The notes below the pieces were generated by a model that was not told the origin of the DNA, did not search any database, and saw only the letters and a list, made by a program, of their open reading frames with translations. DNA of 11,751 bases from contig CAKPAT010000032.1 of the NCBI GenBank assembly GCA_934133155.1, positions 1-11,751 of the forward strand, written 5' to 3'. The position numbers were made by a program, and so were the translations under genes. Numbering within the stretch: position 1 is the first letter of the stretch; each line of letters begins with the position of its first letter. Origin of the DNA: an uncultured Bacilli bacterium. GTDB taxonomy: Bacteria > Bacillota_I > Bacilli_A > RF39 > UBA660. Positions 4,211 to 10,838 of this stretch are shown here, one piece after another.

Positions 4211-4966
4211 CTACTCCAACCATTTATTATCTGCATAATAAAATATAAAAACTATTCCACCAGTAAAAATAATCCAGGATGTCCAAAATAGAATTTGTAA
4301 CCATGTTTCTTTATGCTCTAAATTCTTTACAGTTTCTTCAATGTTCATATCTTTATAAAAACGAGTATTATCTGAAATTGTTTTATTTCTTAAATCTGTA
4401 AAAATAGTACCTGTGTATTTTGTCGCAACTCCGTAATACTTGTATCTTACATGACTTGATACTTTAATAGTTTTTATGAAGTCTGTATTAGGAATTTTTA
4501 TTTTGTTACTATCAAATACAATATTACAAAAGGATATCTGTTTACATTTTTTATTTTCACTTCCGGCATAATCCCAAGTCCAATATGTCTCTGTAGTGTA
4601 ATATGTACGATTACCATTCTTATGTTTTACTTTTTTTGTATGTTTAGTATACTTCTCTTTAATTTTCTCAACATACATATATTTTCCATCAATCTCAGGA
4701 TATGTCACTGTATCAACAGCTTTTAAATCGCCATGAACAAATGCAGTTCCTACATTAGTGTCCATGCCATACTGGAATATGTCTTGATTTTCTATTTTTA
4801 CAGCTTTATCATATTTTTCATTTTTATCTAATTGGCTTTCTGAAATTTTAGAAGAAAACAAAAAGCCAATTAAAATCATTACTGCAATAATAGATACACT
4901 TGCCAAGATTTCACGATATGTAATTTCAAAGTCATCATACTGAAAACCTTTTTTATTACTATACAT
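4211..4966 (-). CDS. Membrane protein with large exposed domain, partner of LemA-like gene
   Basis: A 251-aa protein with a hydrophobic segment near residues 22-42 (ILASVSIIAVMILIGFLF) and another near 224-245 (ILFWTSWIIFTGGIVFIFYY), so both ends are anchored and about 180 residues lie on one side. The middle contains TAFVHGDLKAVDTVTYPEIDGKYMYVEKIKEKYT, a Y/T/W-rich stretch, and SSHVRYKYYG. The GDL-x-x-x-x-x-VTYPEI pattern suggests the TMEM43 / E3-ligase-like (GIDE) membrane families that accompany LemA in some bacteria; this is a recollection and weak. It starts 2 nt after the LemA-like stop with GAGGAC as ribosome binding site, so the two are almost certainly co-translated. Confidence 0.7.
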   Translation of the reverse strand: MYSNKKGFQYDDFEITYREILASVSIIAVMILIGFLFSSKISESQLDKNEKYDKAVKIENQDIFQYGMDTNVGTAFVHGDLKAVDTVTYPEIDGKYMYVEKIKEKYTKHTKKVKHKNGNRTYYTTETYWTWDYAGSENKKCKQISFCNIVFDSNKIKIPNTDFIKTIKVSSHVRYKYYGVATKYTGTIFTDLRNKTISDNTRFYKDMNIEETVKNLEHKETWLQILFWTSWIIFTGGIVFIFYYADNKWLE

Positions 4967-4968
4967 AG

Positions 4969-5520
4969 TTAGTCCTCTTTAAATAGATTTTGAGGAGCAT
5001 CAGATGGTGCACTATAATCTAAATATTCATACTCTTGCTTCTCGTACCCTAAAGTATTTAAAAATAATTTTGTAGGGAATTTTCTTACATATCTTTTATA
5101 TGATTTCACTCGTTTATTATAATTACTTCGGTATTCTGCAAGAAGATTTTCCGTAATAGACAACTCATTCATTAATGTTTTATAGTTTTCATTTGATTTT
5201 AATTCAGGATATGATTCTGCAACTGCGGAAATTGCTGTTGTAACATTTTCAATATTATTTTTTGAATTGCGTCCATCTACAATCGTTTTCAACGTTTCAG
5301 CTTCATGTTTATCATATTGTTTTACACAATCTACTAAGTTATATACTAAATCGACTCTTCGTTTTTCCTGCACTTTAATATCAGAATTTGCAGTATTCAC
5401 GCTTTCTTCTAATGCAATAGCTTTGTTTTGAGAACTTTGGACTCCAAAAATAATCATTAAAATAACCGCAATTATACCCACTCCAATAATAATTGGGATT
5501 TTCCATTTTGTTGTTTTCAT
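4969..5520 (-). CDS. LemA family membrane protein
   Basis: A 183-aa protein with one N-terminal membrane helix (about residues 9-27, IPIIIGVGIIAVILMIIFG) and a helical domain matching LemA: KRRVDLVYNLVDCVKQYDKHE, then ENLLAEYRSNYNKRVKSYKRY, FPTKLFLNTLGY and the closing Y-x-YLDYSAPSDAPQ. Length fits the family (about 180-200 aa). LemA is a widespread bacterial envelope protein of uncertain function, with most of the protein outside the cytoplasm. In a phage it may act late on the host envelope or be a host-derived passenger. Ribosome binding site GAGG, 8 nt before ATG. Followed directly by a second membrane protein, suggesting a two-gene module. Confidence 0.88.
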   Translation of the reverse strand: MKTTKWKIPIIIGVGIIAVILMIIFGVQSSQNKAIALEESVNTANSDIKVQEKRRVDLVYNLVDCVKQYDKHEAETLKTIVDGRNSKNNIENVTTAISAVAESYPELKSNENYKTLMNELSITENLLAEYRSNYNKRVKSYKRYVRKFPTKLFLNTLGYEKQEYEYLDYSAPSDAPQNLFKED

Positions 5521-5525
5521 TTTTA

Positions 5526-5600
5526 TTACCTCTTTTTTAGCTTGAAATTATGGGTGATATACCCTAGAAATTTGATTTGATTTTGTTTTATATTTTTCAT
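5526..5600 (-). CDS. Possible 24-aa peptide ORF in the gap before the LemA-like gene
   Basis: The stop of the radical SAM gene overlaps an ATG as TAATG, and the frame runs 24 lysine-rich codons (MKNIKQNQIKFLGY..) to a TAA just before the LemA-like start. The overlap is typical of translational coupling, but there is no independent ribosome binding site and no recognisable similarity. It may be only a 79-nt leader. Confidence 0.2.
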   Translation of the reverse strand: MKNIKQNQIKFLGYITHNFKLKKR

Positions 5601-6130
5601 TAAACTTTTCTAAAAATAGAATCATTTGCTGGAACAAACTCTTTTTTCCATTCTCTTTGTATTACAGTAAATCCATCCACTTCTTCATCAAACAGATTAT
5701 CAAAGACATATAAACGGTTACTCGGAAGTTTTGTAATTCTTTTGTCTGTTGCTATATAACTCTTAAACACAAAAGCATCTACTTTGTTTTTTATTGATAC
5801 ACTTACACCATCTATATATTCTAAATGTTTCCCTCTAAGAATATACTCCTCTAATTCAATAGCATTAGTATAGACATATACATTTTTAATGTTGGAATAT
5901 TTTGTTCTATAATAACGGGCAATCTCATTTGGATTCGAAAACTTAAATGGTTCACCGCCAGTGATACATAAAGTGTCTGCGTTTTTAAGTTCTTCATCAG
6001 TCACATAAGGAATTTTATTCAAGTCATATTGTTTATTACAACAATCTGGACACCCTCTATTGCAAAGACTTGTCACCATTAGATGAATAATCTTCTTTGT
6101 ATTTTCATTCTTATCGTTTAATTTAACCAT
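5600..6130 (-). CDS. Small radical SAM protein
   Basis: A 176-aa protein with the radical SAM cluster motif C23-x3-C27-x2-C30 (LCNRGCPDCC), which binds a [4Fe-4S] cluster and S-adenosylmethionine, and the usual GGE motif (CITGGEPF) about 35 residues later. It is short, near the size of anaerobic ribonucleotide reductase activase (NrdG) or a minimal QueE-like enzyme, but I see no reductase partner or queuosine genes nearby, so the substrate is unknown. Ribosome binding site AGGAG, 7 nt upstream. It lies just after another, longer radical SAM gene, and both are read with the FETNSSS paralogues. Confidence 0.8.
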   Translation of the reverse strand: MVKLNDKNENTKKIIHLMVTSLCNRGCPDCCNKQYDLNKIPYVTDEELKNADTLCITGGEPFKFSNPNEIARYYRTKYSNIKNVYVYTNAIELEEYILRGKHLEYIDGVSVSIKNKVDAFVFKSYIATDKRITKLPSNRLYVFDNLFDEEVDGFTVIQREWKKEFVPANDSIFRKV

Positions 6131-6142
6131 AATTTCTCCTGT

Positions 6143-7042
6143 TTAATTTTTCTTTCTAATTCGTTTAAACATCTTATCAACCGAATCCAATAATTCATAT
6201 CTTTCATCCATTGGAGCTGTTGAGTTTTTTGCAAATTTTCTTTCTACCATGTCGATATAATAAGTAAATTCTGCATCATCACCCATGTAGAACTCATCCC
6301 ATTCATCTTCCGGCAACAATCTCTTTACTTTTAATTGTTCAATTGCAAGATTATCAAAACTTAAAACAAGGAATTTATGCTTACTAATAATATCTGAAAG
6401 ATTATCATATAGCCATTTTTGATTATTTTCAATTTCAATTTGTCTATTACAAAAATAATCATTACCTCTTCTCAAATGTTTATACCCTAAAATCAGCATC
6501 TTTAAATTATTATTTTCTAATGCAGCAACATCTTCCGGTTTTAAAACTCCATTAATTACATGAATTACAGCGTTTGGATATTGTTTAATTAATGTAATAA
6601 ATTCTTCTGTTGGATTTACCAGTGAAACGCCAAGACCGAAGATAAGTTTTCCTTCGACTAATTGTTTAATAAGTTTTTGTTTCTTTATGAAATGAATTTG
6701 ATTAACAGTAATATTTGCAATAATTTTTCTTTCCTTTAATTTTCGCAAGAAAGGAATTAAATCTGGATGACTAGTTACATCACCTCCACCAATTGCAACC
6801 TCTTGATATGGGTGCAAGGTATTGATGAATTTCTCATTTAAAATATCGCCATGTTTGCCATTAATTGTGCTATTTTCATGACAAAACAGACACCCCATAT
6901 CGCATTGATTGGTAATTTTAATATCCATAGATTCTGCAAAATTTGGAATAAAATCATCTTCTTGAGTTTCTCTAATTTTAGTGCCATTAGAAAACAATGT
7001 TGTAGTAAAATTACCATTTCTGTACATACCTAATAATTTCAT
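6143..7042 (-). CDS. Radical SAM protein
   Basis: A 299-aa protein with C47-x3-C51-x2-C54 (CDMGCLFCHE) and, some 40 residues on, an AIGGGDVTSHPDL glycine motif, both typical of radical SAM enzymes. An ORF starts five codons earlier (ATG at 7057), but that ATG overlaps the previous stop and lacks a proper ribosome binding site, whereas GAGGG sits 8 nt before the ATG at 7042, so I use the latter. The C-terminal third (from about residue 200) is not recognisable and has no clear extra cluster-binding cysteines, so a SPASM domain is unlikely. Substrate unknown; neighbours are FETNSSS proteins upstream and a second radical SAM downstream. Confidence 0.82.
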   Translation of the reverse strand: MKLLGMYRNGNFTTTLFSNGTKIRETQEDDFIPNFAESMDIKITNQCDMGCLFCHENSTINGKHGDILNEKFINTLHPYQEVAIGGGDVTSHPDLIPFLRKLKERKIIANITVNQIHFIKKQKLIKQLVEGKLIFGLGVSLVNPTEEFITLIKQYPNAVIHVINGVLKPEDVAALENNNLKMLILGYKHLRRGNDYFCNRQIEIENNQKWLYDNLSDIISKHKFLVLSFDNLAIEQLKVKRLLPEDEWDEFYMGDDAEFTYYIDMVERKFAKNSTAPMDERYELLDSVDKMFKRIRKKN

Positions 7043-7056
7043 CTTATTTACCCTCA

Positions 7057-7377
7057 TTAACCATCATAACCATAATATCCAAATGATACGACTTTCTCTC
7101 CATTTGGTGTAGTCATACCTGTTTCAAAAGTTTCATATCTATTGCATTCATAATCGAAAAAATCGTCATAAGTAAAATAGTTACCCGAACAATCGTCTAA
7201 ACTACTTTCAATTTCTTCTCTTATTTCATCTGTGATAGGAATTAATTCATCACTCCATCGGTCAAATACCATTTCTCCATTTTTCCACTTCTCATAATCA
7301 GATTCCATGCACATGCAAAGTGAATGTACACTTGATGAATTTGTCTCAAATACTCCACATCTAACTTGTCTTTTCAT
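7057..7377 (-). CDS. FETNSSS-motif phage protein, short paralogue
   Basis: A 106-aa protein starting MKRQVRCGVFETNSSSVHSL, nearly the same 20 residues as the next gene upstream (7390-8070). The N-terminal motif VFETNSSSVHSLC is widely conserved in phage hypothetical proteins that otherwise diverge. The remainder is acidic (E/D-rich, including ITDEIREEIESSLDDC) and ends VVSFGYYGYDG. Ribosome binding site GAGGAG 5 nt upstream. Twenty-four nt of the 5' coding region (7321-7344) are identical to 8014-8037, so the pair arose by duplication. Function unknown. Confidence 0.8.
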   Translation of the reverse strand: MKRQVRCGVFETNSSSVHSLCMCMESDYEKWKNGEMVFDRWSDELIPITDEIREEIESSLDDCSGNYFTYDDFFDYECNRYETFETGMTTPNGEKVVSFGYYGYDG

Positions 7378-7389
7378 GTTTTCTCCTCT

Positions 7390-8070
7390 CTACTTCCTTT
7401 TTGGATATTCATAATCAATAGCATCTTTATTAATTAATCCTGTATTTTTCATATCTTTCCAATAACAATATTCATCACCATCTTGAATAATCACGTATTT
7501 TTTATTTGTAAGAAACTCTTCTAAAGTTATTTTTGTTTCTTCAAGAAAATCACCTAAGAAATAATCATCTGAATATCCGGTGTATGGACAATCAAAGACA
7601 AAATTATTATCCTCATCTTTCCAGTATTCAATTTCGCCAATTTCCCATTCTTTTTCTTTTCTTTCTATATATGTTTCAAAATCTTTTGTAGACATTCTAT
7701 CGCAGTAAGTATGATTATCATCTCCTGCATCATAAATACGTCTTCTCTGTGTTGGTAACTCAATTTTCTTTAAGTTTGGAATATATTTCAATGCTAATGC
7801 GAGTAATTCTTTGTATATATCATCGTTATAATCTCTTACTAATGAAGCACATGCATATTTCCATTTACCACCAAAAGTTCCAATTGCTCGAAATGGACTT
7901 CTTTCAAAATATAAATCTTCACTATCAATTTTCCAAACTCCATCTTTTTTAATATAAATATCATCTAAAATTTCTGATGACAGATATGTATCATCTCTTT
8001 TCATAATACATAATGAATGTACACTTGATGAATTTGTTTCAAATACATTTCTTCTAATTTGTCTTTTCAT
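7390..8070 (-). CDS. FETNSSS-motif phage protein, long paralogue
   Basis: A 226-aa protein beginning MKRQIRRNVFETNSSSVHSL, the same N-terminus as the 106-aa protein downstream, but with a body unlike it: a central mixed region (IPNLKKIELPTQRRRIYDAG) and an acidic, aromatic C-terminus (EIEYWKDEDNNF, DDYFLGDFLEE). No known catalytic signature. The start ATG overlaps the stop of the preceding fragment as TAATG, with AGGTG about 9 nt upstream, so translation is probably coupled. The strict conservation of only the first 20 residues suggests they are a shared recognition or structural segment. Confidence 0.78.
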   Translation of the reverse strand: MKRQIRRNVFETNSSSVHSLCIMKRDDTYLSSEILDDIYIKKDGVWKIDSEDLYFERSPFRAIGTFGGKWKYACASLVRDYNDDIYKELLALALKYIPNLKKIELPTQRRRIYDAGDDNHTYCDRMSTKDFETYIERKEKEWEIGEIEYWKDEDNNFVFDCPYTGYSDDYFLGDFLEETKITLEEFLTNKKYVIIQDGDEYCYWKDMKNTGLINKDAIDYEYPKRK

Positions 8071-8360
8071 TAGATTTCACCTTTCACGATTCTTTCATTT
8101 ACACTTGCTAAAAACTCATTGATATGTTTATAATCAGGATTGTCTGGTAAATCTGTATGTTCTTTTGCATATTCAAAACGAGTTTGATATTTTTCTAAAA
8201 TGTTATAAAATTCTATAGTCGGTAATCCATCTTCATATAAATATTCTCCATTACGAATTGATAGTAAAAGATTACGTTCGTCAGCATATCTGTATGTGAC
8301 AATTTGTTGTTTTTCAAGGATATCAATACTCATCATATATAAACGAACAGTATGCATCAT
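8070..8360 (-). pseudogene. C-terminal fragment of nucleotidyltransferase
   Basis: This 96-aa frame begins MMHTVRLYMMSIDILEKQQI and continues with TYRYADERNLLLSIRNGEY and PDYKHINEFLASVNERI. From memory this is the C-terminal region of the large (about 350 aa) phage and bacterial nucleotidyltransferases of the COG3541 type, where a similar 'HLIRLYLM-IDILEK' helix follows a long middle domain. It overlaps the N-terminal piece (8323-8850) and is shifted by one base. The open frame extends a little upstream of the ATG (about NLLINQVVVKIAKY, to about 8400), consistent with a former continuous gene. It has no good ribosome binding site. Confidence 0.7.
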
Positions 8361-8850
8361 GTATTTCGCTATTTTTACTACGACTTGATTGATTAATAAA
8401 TTCTAAAGATTCTATTTCTGCATTTTTCAATTGACTTAATGCATATCCTTGAAATGTAAGAATGCATTTTTTAGAAAGAAATAATCGTTTATTATTTAAA
8501 AGTTCTCTTCCAATATCTGATATGTACAAATAATGTTCTGGTAACAATCCAAATAATTCTAATACGTTTGGATTATTTGAAGTCAAAAACTGAATAATTT
8601 TATTAAAAGAATATAAAATTGTATCTGTAGATGCATCTGTTACATGCATGGAAGTATCACTTAATAAGATTTCCATTTTGTTGTTTAAAAAACACCCTCT
8701 AATGTCTATATCCGATGTTTCAATATTTATACCATAAGCATAAGAGCCACCTAATCCTAGCAAAATAATATTGTTTCCTAAAAGTGAATTAGTTCTAAGA
8801 AAGTCGTATTCTGGTGATTTCAATTTTTCTTTGATTTCTTCAATTTTCAT
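8323..8850 (-). pseudogene. N-terminal fragment of nucleotidyltransferase
   Basis: A 175-aa frame with the nucleotidyltransferase signature G35-S36 and D47-x-D49 (LGGSYAYGINIETSDIDIRG), the nucleotide- and metal-binding residues of the polymerase-beta superfamily. Family members of COG3541 type run to about 250-350 aa; here the homology stops near ALSQLKNAE and the frame ends in a TGA, while the C-terminal part lies in another frame just downstream. The central domain seems deleted. Ribosome binding site AAGGATG is good, so a truncated catalytic domain could still be made. The ATG overlaps the previous gene's TGA (ATGA). Substrate unknown. Confidence 0.72.
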
Positions 8851-9089
8851 AAATTACATCCTTTTAATATTAATTTACATTTTTGCACATGAGACATGCG
8901 AAACAAACATGATATGCACTGATTTGTTTCATCTGTTAAAAAATAATACTTCCAGGGATAAAATAAACTAGGATTATTTCTAAACATTTTATCTCTAGTC
9001 TTTCTTAAAATTCCTGTATATGTTGTATCGTCAAACAATATTACTTCAACTTTCTTACCTAACATCTGTTCTAATTGTTCTCTTTTCAT
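8847..9089 (-). CDS. Small Sm-like (SH3-barrel) protein
   Basis: An 80-aa protein from the ATG at 9089, chosen over an earlier ATG at 9152 because the earlier one lies well inside the upstream gene; a purine-rich AAGAGAAAAGA precedes the chosen start. The sequence GKKVEVILFDDTTYTGILRKT is the beta-strand pattern of Sm/LSm folds (V-x-V-x-L-D-x-x-x-Y-x-G-x-L), and the C-terminal HVQKCKLIL fits a closing strand. Similar small proteins in phages are uncharacterised. It could bind RNA, but no Hfq-specific KH motif is visible. It overlaps the PAPS-reductase-like stop by 35 nt and the nucleotidyltransferase start by 4 nt. Confidence 0.6.
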   Translation of the reverse strand: MKREQLEQMLGKKVEVILFDDTTYTGILRKTRDKMFRNNPSLFYPWKYYFLTDETNQCISCLFRMSHVQKCKLILKGCNL

Positions 9090-10107
9090 TCTTTTCTCTT
9101 CTTTCCTCACAGAACTGTTTATACATTCTTGTATATTTATATGAGTCTGCAAAAATATGAGTCGCAGCTTTATACAACTGAGGTTCGTATTGCTTTAATA
9201 TTGTTAATTCATATTCAAAATCTCTACCAAAAGGACATCCTGCACATCCAGTTCTCTTCAATCCATACTCTGTATAGCATTTACTATTTTTTATGTTGTA
9301 AGCTTTATTGTAGTCTGTCTTATCTTGATTCTTATACCAGAATAAAGGTCTGTATTCGTCACTGCCTTTTAATTTTTCACTAAAGCAGTTCTTAAAAGCT
9401 GTTGACCTTGTTCCACCTTCAGCTTTTCTTACTCCTACGATACTTAAATCACAATTATGTTTTTTAATGTAATCATGTGCTAATTCTTTTTTAGCATACT
9501 TACAACATTTATTGGAAATAAGAAACCACGGTGGATTTTTAATCATAAACTCTTTCAACCATTTATTTCTGGATATGTTAAAACTACTATTTTCACCTTT
9601 TAGATTACACCACCATAGTAATGCAGCTTTGCATTTAGGGTATTTTTCATACAATATTTCAAAGTCTTTATTGCCATCATTAGCAAAATCAAAATTATGT
9701 TTCTGCAATCTTTCAATATATTCACTTGCCTGTTTACTGATGAATGGTTGTCCATATTGTTTGCAGGATAAAGGAACTGGTTTAATAGCTTTTTCTCTAT
9801 GAATTGTAATATTGTATTTCTTTTCTAAATAGAGAAGATGTTCTTTTGTTTTCTGATACTCAATTCCTGTATCAAACCAAACGTAAGTTATTTTATTATC
9901 TTTATCACATCTCCATACAATATCTAACATTATGTCACTATCTGAGCCACCGGATATACTACATAAGATATTTTTATACTTATCATCATTAATTTTTGAC
10001 CAAGCGACAATTAAATTATTAGGGATAATAAGATTTATTGGACAAGTTTTTAATAATTCTTCAATAGTTTCAGGTTTTTTAAGAAGTAAATTATTTCTTT
10101 CATAGAT
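9055..10107 (-). CDS. PAPS reductase / PP-loop family protein, start codon not visible
   Basis: The frame runs from a stop at 10108-10110 to a TAA at 9055, 350 codons. Near the N-terminus is the PP-loop SISGGSDSD (residues about 50-58 of the open frame), which binds ATP or an adenylylated substrate; later come VWFDTG, LWWCNLKG, IVGVRKAEGGTR and a cysteine motif GCAGCPFG with CCKYAKK upstream, suggesting a metal or Fe-S site. The first internal ATG (9930) falls after the PP-loop, so it cannot be the true start. Upstream codons (for example KKPETIEELLKTCPINL) look like genuine family sequence, yet no ATG, GTG or TTG precedes them in frame. An ATG at 10103 is in the wrong frame by one base. Either a frameshift, a non-standard start, or interruption by the upstream RNA is involved. 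Such phage proteins are often linked to nucleic acid modification. Confidence 0.75.
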   Translation of the reverse strand: MYERNNLLLKKPETIEELLKTCPINLIIPNNLIVAWSKINDDKYKNILCSISGGSDSDIMLDIVWRCDKDNKITYVWFDTGIEYQKTKEHLLYLEKKYNITIHREKAIKPVPLSCKQYGQPFISKQASEYIERLQKHNFDFANDGNKDFEILYEKYPKCKAALLWWCNLKGENSSFNISRNKWLKEFMIKNPPWFLISNKCCKYAKKELAHDYIKKHNCDLSIVGVRKAEGGTRSTAFKNCFSEKLKGSDEYRPLFWYKNQDKTDYNKAYNIKNSKCYTEYGLKRTGCAGCPFGRDFEYELTILKQYEPQLYKAATHIFADSYKYTRMYKQFCEERREKNEKRTIRTDVR

Positions 10108-10183
10108 TTAGATAAAAAAATATCTATTCCTATAAAAGAAATAACATTATATAGAAAGGATATACAAATAATCCTAGGTAAAT

Positions 10184-10197
10184 GGGTTGCGCAACCC
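10184..10197. repeat. Perfect 14-bp palindrome
   Basis: GGGTTGCGCAACCC reads the same on both strands in an otherwise very A/T-rich stretch. No T run follows on either strand, so it is not an intrinsic terminator. It lies between the pseudoknotted RNA and the PP-loop gene and could be an RNA hairpin, a protein-binding site, or an end hairpin of a lost element. Confidence 0.6.
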
Positions 10198-10258
10198 CTG
10201 TAAATAACTAATTAAATGGAAACACATGAAAGAAATATTTCATACGTTATTTTTTAGT

Positions 10259-10471
10259 CAGGACGTTCATTTTCGCCCTGTAGGAACGCTTTTCTCTCAC
10301 AGCTTTACCTGTTTAGGTATGCGGTGTCATTTAATGTCAATAGCACTTTCTAAATCGTTATATTCTCAAATATGAGGTTCAGATTTTGCGTTCTCCGGCT
10401 GACTATACTTTTGAATACAGCCTTCACCTGCCCTACTTCCCATCTCAGGTTTTCAGTTTAATTTACCGCAT
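10259..10471 (-). ncRNA. Large pseudoknotted structured RNA candidate
   Basis: A gene-free stretch (10110-10478) contains this GC-richer segment (75 G/C in the 180 bases 10261-10440, counted by eye). Helices on the minus strand: ATGCGGT/ACCGCAT (10465-10471 with 10319-10325), ACCTG/CAGGT (10446-10450, 10426-10430), GGCTG/CAGCC (10418-10422, 10397-10401), CTCA/TGAG (10365-10376), TACCT/AGGTA (10306-10319) and CAGGGCG/CGTCCTG (10274-10280, 10259-10265, one G-U). GAACGC/GCGTTC (10388-10393 with 10284-10289) crosses the first helix, forming a pseudoknot. A group I or II core, T-box or other named riboswitch was not recognised. It could be a leader or regulatory RNA, an omega-RNA-like relic, or an intervening sequence. 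An AT-rich tail (10108-10258) with a 6-bp hairpin at 10226-10243 and a possible TATAAT (10146-10151) follows. Confidence 0.55.
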
Positions 10472-10478
10472 TTATTAT

Positions 10479-10838
10479 TTAACTTTCAATAGTGATGTAA
10501 GTTTTCTCACCCTCATACCATTGAAGTGAAATCTTATTTATTGAGTCGGTGTTTTGTTTTATTCCGTCGTGAATTACAATAGGTTCACCTCTATATGGAA
10601 TAATAATAACAGCTTCGTATTCTGATGATTCGGCAAAATTGTTAGCAATAACATTATCCATCTTTTTATTTAGACTATATTGTTTTTGTAACAAGTTTTC
10701 CATTCTCGTTTCAATCAATTTAATATCAGTCAAAAGTTTTTCGATTGCTATTCTTGTTGCATCATTTTTTTTTTGCAAAACATCATCTAAATGATTATTG
10801 TTTTTTGTCAAAAATTCTTCTATCTTTTTTGTAAACAT
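10479..10838 (-). CDS. Coiled-coil phage protein
   Basis: A 119-aa hypothetical protein. Residues about 1-65 form a charged, leucine-rich coiled coil (KKIEEFLTKNNNHLDDVL through LIETRMENLLQKQYSL). The C-terminal half is a short beta-rich segment (EYEAVIIIPYRGEPIVIHDG, then ISLQWYEGEKTYITI). No membrane segment or metal motif. The ATG abuts the stop of the DHH gene with no spacer, and GGAGGAG sits just upstream, so the genes are translationally coupled. It could be a partner or structural adaptor; no function can be assigned. Confidence 0.72.
   Translation of the reverse strand: MFTKKIEEFLTKNNNHLDDVLQKKNDATRIAIEKLLTDIKLIETRMENLLQKQYSLNKKMDNVIANNFAESSEYEAVIIIPYRGEPIVIHDGIKQNTDSINKISLQWYEGEKTYITIES

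Noticed and set aside
8847..9152. 101-aa version of the Sm-like protein starting at 9152
   Set aside because: The extra 21 residues lie inside the PP-loop gene, and the ATG at 9089 gives normal overlap and the full fold.
9055..9930. PP-loop protein starting at the ATG at 9930
   Set aside because: That start would remove the SGGSDSD loop, which is essential and clearly present upstream in the same frame.
10184..10197. Intrinsic terminator at the GGGTTGCGCAACCC palindrome
   Set aside because: There is no T run after the hairpin on either strand.
10250..10410. Group I intron core suggested by TATAGTC and GACTA
   Set aside because: On the minus strand TATAGTC (S-like) comes before GACTA (R-like), the reverse of the required order, and no P3-P8/P7 arrangement with correct spacing could be drawn.
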